This document shows positions 1-6,326 of a DNA stretch of 12,661 bases, piece after piece. Source of the stretch: Oxalobacteraceae bacterium UBA7693. Its GTDB lineage: Bacteria; Pseudomonadota; Gammaproteobacteria; Burkholderiales; Burkholderiaceae_D. The notes beneath the pieces were generated by a model, which ran no database searches, was not told the origin of the DNA, and saw nothing but the letters and a program-made list of their open reading frames with translations. How positions within the stretch are numbered: the first letter of the stretch is position 1; every line of letters starts with the position of its first letter. The stretch is from the NCBI GenBank assembly GCA_002482715.1, contig DLGN01000292.1, positions 787 to 13,447 on the forward strand, read 5' to 3'. Position numbers and translations under genes: made by a program.

Positions 1-760
1 GCAACGGCTTGGTTCTGATGGCAAATGGGCGGAGATTTTCGCGAGTCAGAAAATTGTTACCGCACCTTTTCAGCCGAGTAACTGTGGCTTCGTTGTTGGA
101 TGGTCTGATTATTTCAAGCAGAAATTCGCAGGTACGCCACTCACGAACGTTAACGTCAGTTTGAAAAACATTCACAAGGAAACTTTTTCTAAAACAGGAC
201 AGTTTGTAATCACGGAAAGAGGCGTTGAGGGAAGTTTGATTTATGCGTTTTCCGCTGACATACGTGAAACCATTCAAGCATCCGGATTTGCTGAAATCGC
301 GCTAGATTTATTACCAGGAAAGTCGCAAGAGCGAGTAATCGAAGAGCTAAGCAGTCCGCGTGGGTCACGTTCATTATCTAGCCACTTGCGTAGTAAGCTT
401 GGCCTACATCCTGTTCATTGTGCCTTGCTACATGAAAATTTACCTGTTTCTGTTATTCAGGATAATGTTGCACTAGCAAAAAGTATTAAAGCGCTACCCT
501 TGCGTTTGCAAAGTCCATTTCCAATTGACGAGGCCATAAGTAGCGCTGGAGGTGTCGCTTTTGCCGAAGTAAATAAAGACTTTATGCTGATCTCCAAGCC
601 TGGTTGGTTTTGCGCTGGCGAAATGTTGGATTGGGAAGCGCCAACAGGAGGTTATCTGTTAAGTGCGTGTTTTGCGACGGGAGTCACCGCTGGACAAGGT
701 GTAGTAAATTGGTTGGGTCACAAGGAATTAGTCGTTGGAGAAAAAGAAAATGATCGGTAA
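1..760 (+). CDS. BaiN/HI0933-family FAD flavoprotein (TIGR03862-like), C-terminal part
   Basis: C-terminal part of a flavoprotein whose start lies before the window. The frame is open from base 2, so the first in-window start-like codon (TTG 161) is internal and not the true start. The C-terminus carries the family's closing FAD-site signature: AGGVAFAEV, then CAGEMLDWEAPTGGYLL, then a small-residue stretch ACFATGVTAGQGV. This resembles HI0933/BaiN-like oxidoreductases, in particular the PP_4765 type (TIGR03862), whose members typically have the FCAGEMLDW form. The N-terminal dinucleotide-binding glycine motif is outside the window and cannot be checked. Substrate is unknown for most of this family. 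The last 11 bases overlap the next gene, which suggests co-transcription and translational coupling. The family assignment is confident; the reaction is not known. Confidence 0.85.
   Translation, partial: QRLGSDGKWAEIFASQKIVTAPFQPSNCGFVVGWSDYFKQKFAGTPLTNVNVSLKNIHKETFSKTGQFVITERGVEGSLIYAFSADIRETIQASGFAEIALDLLPGKSQERVIEELSSPRGSRSLSSHLRSKLGLHPVHCALLHENLPVSVIQDNVALAKSIKALPLRLQSPFPIDEAISSAGGVAFAEVNKDFMLISKPGWFCAGEMLDWEAPTGGYLLSACFATGVTAGQGVVNWLGHKELVVGEKENDR
737..740 (+). promoter_or_regulatory. Ribosome binding site deciding the DUF1289 start
   Basis: GGAG inside the 3' end of the upstream flavoprotein gene, 9 bases before ATG 750. It favours ATG 750 over the in-frame TTG at 735, which directly abuts this site and so could not use it. 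Confidence 0.6.
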
Positions 761-950
761 CGTTGTCACTCAAGTCGAAGTAGCTTCACCTTGTATCAAA
801 CAATGCAAAATTGATAGTAACACTAGTTTGTGCCAAGGCTGTTTGCGTACGCTCGAAGAGATTACATTGTGGAGTAAAGCGAGTAATGAAACCAAGCGCG
901 CTATTTGGGTAAAAATTGAGAGTCGAAAATCAACGATGGCTGAGAACTAG
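750..950 (+). CDS. DUF1289 small four-cysteine protein
   Basis: A 66-residue protein of the DUF1289 family. Four cysteines, C15, C19, C28 and C31 (C-x3-C-x8-C-x2-C), lie within SPCIKQC and CQGCLRTLEEI, followed by a tryptophan-containing helix (ITLWSKAS). The cysteine spacing suggests a bound metal or Fe-S site, but this is inference and the family has no settled function. I chose ATG 750 rather than TTG 735, because a GGAG at 737-740 sits 9 bases before the ATG, while the TTG overlaps that site. The gene overlaps the end of the upstream flavoprotein by 11 bases, so the two are probably one transcription unit. Its length is typical of stand-alone DUF1289 proteins. Confidence 0.88.
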   Translation: MIGNVVTQVEVASPCIKQCKIDSNTSLCQGCLRTLEEITLWSKASNETKRAIWVKIESRKSTMAEN

Positions 951-981
951 CGGTATGTCGAATATCTCGATGGGTTCAAGT

Positions 982-993
982 TTTTCGCGAAAA
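982..993. repeat. Perfect 12-bp palindrome TTTTCGCGAAAA before the carbonic anhydrase gene
   Basis: A perfect two-fold symmetric 12-base sequence in the 81-base gap between the DUF1289 gene and the carbonic anhydrase gene, ending 38 bases before ATG 1032. Its position and symmetry suit an operator for a dimeric regulator, but no regulator can be named. No convincing -35/-10 pair was found beside it, and in an AT-rich gap such a palindrome could arise by chance. Confidence 0.35.
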
Positions 994-1031
994 TTGCCGT
1001 AAAGCACATAAGACCAACCGGAAATTCTATT

Positions 1032-2063
1032 ATGCGCCCACTTAGCTTGATTTTATCTTTACTGTTTATGGCATTGCCTGCTTATGCTAGCGACACAGTA
1101 ACAAAGCCAATCAAACAAGCCTCGGCAAAAGAAGAGGCATCAGTTCCTTTAAAAGACGAAATCAAACAGCTCAAGGAAACGCCAATCAAGGAGTCAAAAG
1201 CAGAGGCTGCCGCGCGAAAGAAAGAGGCACAGGCAGCCGATGAGTTGGCACTGAAAATAGCAGAACGTTTAGCTGAAATCCGAAAAGACAAAGACGATGT
1301 CAGCAAGCCTGCAACTCGTCCTTTCGTCAGACCATATGTGATCCCTGCGAAGAAAACGGTCAGTGCCGATGATAAGTCAAAGAAGGCTGCGAAACATTGG
1401 TCTTATGAGGGTGAAGAAGGGCCGCTAGCCTGGGGCAAGTTAAACCCTTCAAACATCAAGTGTGATCTTGGTGAGCGTCAGTCGCCAATTGATATTCGTG
1501 ATGGTATTAAGGTCGAACTCGATACATTGAATTTTGACTACAAACCAAGTCAATTTCAAGTTATTGATACAGGTCACACCATACAAGTTAATTTGGGTGC
1601 GGGGAATTACCTGAATGTCTCAGGAAAAAATTTCGAGTTGAATCAATTGCATTTTCATCGTCCCTCTGAAGAAAGAGTAAATGGTAAAGGCTTTGAAATG
1701 GTTGCGCATCTTGTACATAAGGATCGTGATGCGAAGTTGGCTGTAGTCGCCGTTTTGCTGGAACTAGGAGAGCCGCACCCTGTGATACAAAGCGTGTGGA
1801 ACAATTTACCTTTGGAAAAGAATGAGATTGTTAAAGCCTTAAAGAATCTCGATGTGACACAGTTGCTGCCGAAGCGCCATGAATACTATACTTACATGGG
1901 CTCATTAACGACGCCTCCATGCAGTGAGGGCGTTCTGTGGATGGTCATGAAAGAACCCGTGCAGATATCACCGGAACAGTCAGCAATCTTCGCGCGTCTA
2001 TATCCGCATAATGCCCGACCCATACAAAAAACCAGTGGCCGCATCATCAAAGAATCCTTATAA
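1032..2063 (+). CDS. Periplasmic alpha-class carbonic anhydrase with long charged N-terminal extension
   Basis: Zinc enzyme that interconverts CO2 and bicarbonate, probably in the periplasm. Residues 1-19 form a signal peptide ending PAYA with likely cleavage before S20. Residues about 20-120 are a Lys/Glu/Ala-rich extension with a predicted helix near 68-85 (DELALKIAERLAEI). The catalytic domain runs from about 122 to 343. Zinc ligands are H207 and H209 (LHFHRPSEE) and H226 (AHLVHKD). H182 fits the proton shuttle, E213 and T293 (SLTTPPCSE) the gatekeeper pair, and C144/C297 the conserved disulfide. At 343 residues it is about 100 longer than usual because of the extension. The residue two before H226 is V224, where a glutamate is usual. 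A GGA at 1020-1022 supports ATG 1032. The downstream DUF2520 gene follows after 42 bases. Confidence 0.93.
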   Translation: MRPLSLILSLLFMALPAYASDTVTKPIKQASAKEEASVPLKDEIKQLKETPIKESKAEAAARKKEAQAADELALKIAERLAEIRKDKDDVSKPATRPFVRPYVIPAKKTVSADDKSKKAAKHWSYEGEEGPLAWGKLNPSNIKCDLGERQSPIDIRDGIKVELDTLNFDYKPSQFQVIDTGHTIQVNLGAGNYLNVSGKNFELNQLHFHRPSEERVNGKGFEMVAHLVHKDRDAKLAVVAVLLELGEPHPVIQSVWNNLPLEKNEIVKALKNLDVTQLLPKRHEYYTYMGSLTTPPCSEGVLWMVMKEPVQISPEQSAIFARLYPHNARPIQKTSGRIIKESL

Positions 2064-2105
2064 AGTGAATGATGTGAACTTCTCTTACGAGGGCAATTCT
2101 TCAGT

Positions 2106-2945
2106 ATGCTAAATTTCAGCGTGATCGGCACCGGACGGGTCGGCAAGACGCTTGGGCGTTTATTCGTACAGCACAAGGTCTTTACAATTTCACAGCTTTT
2201 TAGTACGAGCTTAGAAGGTAGTCAACGCGCATTGGCATTTATTGGACAAGGTCAGCCAGTCACAGAATTGACTAAGATGGTTCCGGCGGACATCACTTTG
2301 CTCTCTGTGCCAGATGATACTTTCGCGTCAGTCACGCAATCTTTGATTGATGCGAACCAATTAAAACATGGCAGTATCCTATTTCATTGCAGTGGTGCGA
2401 AATCATCCAAAGACCTCGTTCGTTTATGCCCGGCATTAGCCCAGCTTTCTCTACACTTAGCGAGTGTTCATCCAGTGCGTAGTTTTGCAGAACCTACTTT
2501 AGCGGTGAGTGATTTTTCGGGCACAATTTGTAGCGTTGAAGGTAGCCCTCAAGCCTTAGATGTCCTCATTCCCGCGTTCCAAAAAATTGGGGCAGAAATT
2601 GTGACTATCAATCCCGAGCATAAACTGCTTTATCATGCTGGATCTGTATTTGCGAGTAACTATCTGGTGAGCTTATTGGACACCGCGATAGCCGCTTATT
2701 GTGCAGCGGGAATTGCGCCCGATTTGGCAAAAAAAATGGCGCAGTCTTTGGCGCAAAATTCCTTAGCAAATATTTCCACGCTTGGTACCCGTGATGCTTT
2801 GACTGGGCCAATCAAACGCGGTGACCTGGCAACGGTAACTGCACAGGCTGCTCAGGTTGCCGCATGGGATACGGAGTTGGGTGACCTGTATCAAGCGTTT
2901 ATTAAGCCAACCATGCATCTTGCAAAGCGTACTTCTGAACGCTAA
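2106..2945 (+). CDS. DUF2520 Rossmann-fold protein, putative NAD(P)-dependent oxidoreductase
   Basis: A 279-residue two-domain protein. Residues 1-130 form a Rossmann domain opening with the dinucleotide-binding loop VIGTGRVG (glycines 8, 10, 13), with a SVPDD strand-turn near 67-71 and FHCSGA at 93-98. Residues about 140-275 are the helical DUF2520 domain, with conserved stretches YHAGSVFASNYLVSL (176-190) and LTGPIKRGD (232-240). VHPVRSF (121-127) joins the halves. The fold resembles F420/NADP reductases and beta-hydroxyacid dehydrogenases, but the substrate of DUF2520 proteins is unknown. ATG 2106 has a GAGGG at 2089-2093, slightly distant. The gene is 42 bases behind the carbonic anhydrase with no visible terminator between, so co-transcription is likely. 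It converges with the diguanylate cyclase gene 29 bases on. Confidence 0.9.
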   Translation: MLNFSVIGTGRVGKTLGRLFVQHKVFTISQLFSTSLEGSQRALAFIGQGQPVTELTKMVPADITLLSVPDDTFASVTQSLIDANQLKHGSILFHCSGAKSSKDLVRLCPALAQLSLHLASVHPVRSFAEPTLAVSDFSGTICSVEGSPQALDVLIPAFQKIGAEIVTINPEHKLLYHAGSVFASNYLVSLLDTAIAAYCAAGIAPDLAKKMAQSLAQNSLANISTLGTRDALTGPIKRGDLATVTAQAAQVAAWDTELGDLYQAFIKPTMHLAKRTSER

Positions 2946-2974
2946 TGTTTGATGAGACTTTGTTGTCTGCCAAA

Positions 2975-4444
2975 TTACTCTGCAAAGTAAACACTGTTTC
3001 TGCCGTTCTCTTTAGCTTGATACAGGGCGACATCCGCGCGTTCGAAAACGCTATCTTCACTTTCTTGCGCTTTGCATTCAGCCACACCCATACTGACAGT
3101 TAATGATAAACGACCTTTGGTCAAATCGGTAGTGCGAGAAAAATCGTTCGCCGCAATTGTACTGCGCAGATTTTCCGCAATGGATGTCGCTTTCTCTAAC
3201 GAGCAATTTTTCAATAACAGAAGAAATTCTTCGCCACCCCAGCGGCATATCACATCACTCTCACGTAATGACCGACGCGAAATTGCAGCAATTTCTCTCA
3301 ACACGTGATCACCAACCAAGTGACCGTGTTTATCATTAATCTTTTTGAAGTGATCAATATCCATTAAAGCGACACACAAGGTTTGACGTGAACGCTCACT
3401 ATCTAAGATCGCTTGTTGAAAAACGAAATCAAATGCCTGTCTGTTCAATAGCTTGGTTAGCGGATCGGTCGCTGCGGATTTCTCTATTCGGTTTTGGTAG
3501 CGACGCACTGAAAACAACACGATCAGTAAAACCGCAATGGTGATGCCAAAGCCAATTGCTGCATTGACCAGCAATAGTTTTTGCAAAGGTTTTAATTCAG
3601 ACTCCAGATTTTGTTCAACCAAAAGATGCCAGCCAAGCTCAGGGATGAATCGAGAATTCAAATAGATAGATTCATTGTCTAAGGAATATTCCAGATGTAA
3701 TGATTCATTTTTAGTGTTGGCCAAAATTTGTTTAGCAATTTGATCAAGACCTGGCAGCGTCGAAATATTCACTTTCTTTTGTTTAAATGAACTTCCCGAT
3801 AGAACCAGATTTCCCTTTTTGTCGACGAAGTAAATTTTTCTTTGAAAGCGTGATTGATAAGTATCAATCAAATGCTTCATCGTATTGAGTGTCAGTCCAA
3901 TCCCGACTGCACCCAGAAATTTTCCGTTGTAATCGAGTACCCGATAATTGGTAAAAATGGTCATGCTATCTTGGTTCGCCATGTCAATATCGACATTGGT
4001 TTCATATGCAGTCTTTAGATTTTTGACGCGGAAGAACCATTGATCACGTACTTCGGTTTCGCTCACACTTTTGAGTAAGCCATCTGGATAGTAATAATTT
4101 CTCGTTACATCACTCACAAAGAAGCTAGAAATCGCATTGTTCTTGAGTTTGATTTCCTTTAAATATCGCGAAATCTGCGCGCCATCTTGTTCGCCATCAA
4201 GAATCCAGTCGCGTACAAACGTATCGTTCGCCATCTGAGCAGAAACAAAAACAGGACGGAGAATATCCTTCTGAATTTCCGAGTAAATATTGTCGCCAGT
4301 AATCGGTAGCATGTTTTCAGACAAGCCACGACGCAAGGCATCTTTTGAAACCAAATAGCTGGTCGCTAACACCGCCATAAAACCGAGAATGAGAATTAAT
4401 GAAATCCAGATCAGTAGACTGTATTGTTTTAGTGATTTACTCAT
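2975..4444 (-). CDS. Membrane-bound diguanylate cyclase with periplasmic Cache sensor domain
   Basis: Makes the second messenger cyclic di-GMP from two GTP, under control of an extracytoplasmic sensor. The 489 residues order as: transmembrane helix about 9-32; periplasmic dCache-type domain about 35-280, with the Cache-like stretch YNGKFLGAVGIGL (172-184) and a second FVDKKGNLVLSG (206-217); second transmembrane helix about 289-312; GGDEF domain about 325-489. The active site is intact: metal-binding D362 (LMDIDHFKKIND) and GGEEF at 403-407. The inhibitory product-binding site RxxD is present as R394-E-S-D397, five residues before GGEEF, so product feedback is expected. No EAL domain is attached. 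The start codon is ATG at 4444 on the minus strand; the ribosome site before it is weak. The gene is divergent from the AI-2E-type gene. The ligand cannot be told from sequence. Confidence 0.95.
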   Translation of the reverse strand: MSKSLKQYSLLIWISLILILGFMAVLATSYLVSKDALRRGLSENMLPITGDNIYSEIQKDILRPVFVSAQMANDTFVRDWILDGEQDGAQISRYLKEIKLKNNAISSFFVSDVTRNYYYPDGLLKSVSETEVRDQWFFRVKNLKTAYETNVDIDMANQDSMTIFTNYRVLDYNGKFLGAVGIGLTLNTMKHLIDTYQSRFQRKIYFVDKKGNLVLSGSSFKQKKVNISTLPGLDQIAKQILANTKNESLHLEYSLDNESIYLNSRFIPELGWHLLVEQNLESELKPLQKLLLVNAAIGFGITIAVLLIVLFSVRRYQNRIEKSAATDPLTKLLNRQAFDFVFQQAILDSERSRQTLCVALMDIDHFKKINDKHGHLVGDHVLREIAAISRRSLRESDVICRWGGEEFLLLLKNCSLEKATSIAENLRSTIAANDFSRTTDLTKGRLSLTVSMGVAECKAQESEDSVFERADVALYQAKENGRNSVYFAE

Positions 4445-4523
4445 AGACCGATTGCGGAACGAAGGCGATTGGGTAAGAGGTGGAGATGGCGTCGAATATG
4501 CACGAATTGCGTGTCAAGATCAT

Positions 4524-4552
4524 ACTATAAACCACTAATTGTATTGGTTGAA
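4524..4552 (-). promoter_or_regulatory. Candidate sigma70 promoter of the diguanylate cyclase gene
   Basis: On the minus strand, TTCAAC (4547-4552) and TATAGT (4524-4529) are separated by 17 bases. The -10 matches consensus at five of six bases, the -35 at only three. The resulting leader to ATG 4444 would be about 70 bases. Only sequence resemblance supports this. Confidence 0.3.
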
Positions 4553-4736
4553 TTGGCGATAGTAGCTGTAATTTATAGATGAGTGGAAGGATTTTTTGCG
4601 TAAAAAGAAACAGCTTATTCTCGTGATAACAATGCTTTTCAAGTCAAATGCCGTTAGCATGTCATGACTTTATTTATTGCGAAACTTTGAAATGATTTTT
4701 GGACATCTCAAAGTGAATCTCGAAACTCCTCGAAAT

Positions 4737-4739
4737 GGA
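4737..4739 (+). promoter_or_regulatory. Ribosome binding site deciding the AI-2E-type start
   Basis: GGA six bases before ATG 4746. The earlier in-frame starts TTG 4677 and ATG 4692 have no such site, which is why the shorter protein was preferred. Confidence 0.4.
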
Positions 4740-4745
4740 AAAACT

Positions 4746-5759
4746 ATGCATGTCGCGAATAAATTATCTACCCCCATTATTGCCTCATATTTTTGCGCAG
4801 GATTGGCTTTATTGCTGGTGTTGAAAGCGGGATTACTGGTCGCTTTGTTTTCTGGCTTATTACTGTATTCGCTAGTGCGGCTGTTAGTGCCTGCAATCCA
4901 ACATAAGTTCAGTAATCAACAAGCGAGAATGATTGCCGTTGTCTTTTTATCGGTGCTGATCATTTTCATGATTAGCATGGGGATCTGGGGTGTCGTTATC
5001 TTTTTGCGCAGCGATTCTGGAAATTTGCAGTCTTTGCTACAAAGACTTGCTGAGCTGCTTGAAACATCAAGGCAGCAGTTACCGATTTGGGTCAGTACCT
5101 ATTTGCCAGAAGATATTGATGCATTAAAGCGGATGTTAACGACTGCTTTGCGCGAACATGCTGGCGAAGCGAAGATACTTGGACAAGAGGCTGGGCACTT
5201 GATTATTCATCTTTTACTTGGCATGGTCATTGGCAGCATGGTTGCCTTGCAAGATGTGACACGGGTTCATCAATATCGCCCGTTTGCTGCGGCTTTACAT
5301 CAAAGATCCGCGTATTTGGCGGATATGTTTCATCGGGTAGTTTTTGCACAGGTACGTATTTCACTCATTAACACGGTATTTACGGGAATCTTTTTGGCGC
5401 TTATTTTGCCAATCGCCGGTGTCCATTTACCATTGGTGAAAAGCATGATTGCGGTGACTTTCATTGCAGGACTAATCCCAGTGGTTGGCAATATTATTTC
5501 AAACACGGTGATCGTGATTGTTAGCCTGTCTCATTCTTTATATATGGCAGCAATATCGCTAACATTTATGGTGGTCATTCATAAGTTAGAATATTTTCTC
5601 AATGCAAAAATTATCGGGTCTCAAGTAAATGCAAAAGCATGGGAATTATTGACTGCGATTTTAGTCATGGAAGCATTGTTTGGTTTACCCGGCGTGGTGG
5701 CCGCACCCGTGTTTTATTCTTATGTAAAAAAAGAATTAAGTGAGTATGGCTTGGTTTGA
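4746..5759 (+). CDS. AI-2E family (PerM/UPF0118) membrane transporter-like protein
   Basis: A 337-residue polytopic inner-membrane protein of the AI-2E/PerM (UPF0118) family. Membrane segments lie near residues 10-26, 29-47, 62-86, 152-169, 205-228, 235-258, 262-280 and 300-325, with a long soluble stretch about 88-150, the usual family pattern. Conserved features are GLIPVVGNIISN (242-253), the HKLEYFLNAKIIGSQVN stretch (279-295) and FGLPGVVAAPVF (312-323). Family members have been linked to autoinducer-2 export, Na+/H+ antiport or general permease roles, so the substrate is open. I chose ATG 4746, with GGA 6 bases before it and the family-like opening LSTPIIASY. In-frame ATG 4692 or TTG 4677 would add 18 or 23 residues with no ribosome site. 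The neighbouring cyclase is divergent; a small monooxygenase-fold gene follows. Confidence 0.9.
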   Translation: MHVANKLSTPIIASYFCAGLALLLVLKAGLLVALFSGLLLYSLVRLLVPAIQHKFSNQQARMIAVVFLSVLIIFMISMGIWGVVIFLRSDSGNLQSLLQRLAELLETSRQQLPIWVSTYLPEDIDALKRMLTTALREHAGEAKILGQEAGHLIIHLLLGMVIGSMVALQDVTRVHQYRPFAAALHQRSAYLADMFHRVVFAQVRISLINTVFTGIFLALILPIAGVHLPLVKSMIAVTFIAGLIPVVGNIISNTVIVIVSLSHSLYMAAISLTFMVVIHKLEYFLNAKIIGSQVNAKAWELLTAILVMEALFGLPGVVAAPVFYSYVKKELSEYGLV

Positions 5760-5767
5760 GTTTGATT

Positions 5768-5796
5768 GCTTCATTGAACATTGAATGCAATGAAGC
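5768..5796 (+). repeat. Stem-loop just after the AI-2E-type gene
   Basis: Perfect 9-base inverted repeat, GCTTCATTG (5768-5776) and CAATGAAGC (5788-5796), with an 11-base loop, starting 8 bases after the stop codon. There is no following T-run, so it is not a textbook intrinsic terminator. It could stabilise the upstream message end or partly separate the two genes. Confidence 0.45.
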
Positions 5797-5853
5797 CGCT
5801 CAGAAATTGATGATGAATCGACAATGAATCAATAATGAAAAGGAGCTTGAAAG

Positions 5854-6156
5854 ATGATTTTGGAATTAGCCGATATACGTATCCACTCCGGGCAACAAGC
5901 CGCATTTGATGTCGCGATTCAACAAGGCTTGAATCAAGTCATTGTGCACGCGAAAGGATTTCGTGGTTTTAAAGTAAATAAGGGCATTGAGTCTCCTGAA
6001 CGTTATGTACTGATGATTTTTTGGGATACTTTAGAAAATCATACGATTGATTTTCGCGAATCTGCCGCATTTACTGAGTGGCGTAGCATCGTTGGGCCAT
6101 TTTTCTCTGCGCCACCAATGGTCGAACATTTCAATTTATTGGCGAAGTCTGCATAG
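5854..6156 (+). CDS. Antibiotic biosynthesis monooxygenase (ABM)-fold protein
   Basis: A 100-residue protein of the ABM superfamily, a dimeric alpha-beta barrel fold that in characterised members oxidises polyaromatic substrates, degrades haem or handles autoinducer-2. Evidence is the opening strand ILELADIRI, the helix with GQQAAFDVAI, the GFRGFKVNKGIE turn, the strand YVLMIFWDTLENH and the typical helix-loop FRESAAFTEWRSIVGPFFSAPP. The length is that of a single-domain ABM protein. No catalytic residue can be assigned, and members are diverse, so the substrate is unknown. An AGGAG at 5841-5845, 8 bases before ATG 5854, is the best ribosome site in the window. It lies 94 bases after the AI-2E-type gene, so it may be partly co-transcribed or have its own promoter. 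Confidence 0.85.
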   Translation: MILELADIRIHSGQQAAFDVAIQQGLNQVIVHAKGFRGFKVNKGIESPERYVLMIFWDTLENHTIDFRESAAFTEWRSIVGPFFSAPPMVEHFNLLAKSA

Positions 6157-6316
6157 AAATCGAAATGCGTGAATAATTCCGTTAGAAATTTGAGTTTGAC
6201 GGCTGGTTGCTCGAGATCTTGAGAATTGTTAAACCGCCCCAAGTTGTAAAGATTAACGCACGTGCTTTTTGAATACCTGATGGGTTTCTTGAAAGTCGCA
6301 GTGTCCCATTGTTTGT

Positions 6317-6321
6317 AAAGG
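6317..6321 (+). promoter_or_regulatory. Ribosome binding site deciding the gshA start
   Basis: AAAGG five bases before ATG 6327. It supports that ATG over the in-frame TTG at 6309, which lies before it and has no site of its own. Confidence 0.45.
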
Positions 6322-6326
6322 TCATT

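Larger units (their letters stand above)
4445..4745. other. Divergent intergenic region, about 300 bases
   Basis: Non-coding stretch between the start of the diguanylate cyclase (minus) and the start chosen for the AI-2E-type gene (plus). It is AT-rich and should hold both promoters. A candidate minus-strand promoter is listed separately. For the plus strand the best I see is TTGAAT 4548-4553 with TTTATA 4572-4577 at 18-base spacing, overlapping the minus one; this is weak. An 8-base palindrome GTCATGAC lies at 4661-4668. No RNA gene was recognised. Confidence 0.5.

Noticed and set aside
161..760. Complete gene starting at TTG 161
   Set aside because: The same frame is open back to base 2 and the upstream residues continue the flavoprotein naturally, so the gene is cut by the window edge.
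1892..2176. 94-codon minus-strand frame across the end of the carbonic anhydrase gene and start of the DUF2520 gene
   Set aside because: Antisense to two well-supported genes, with no recognisable protein features.
2946..2974. Bidirectional terminator between the convergent DUF2520 and diguanylate cyclase genes
   Set aside because: Only a 4-base stem (AGAC/GTCT, 2955-2968) with no T-run on either strand.
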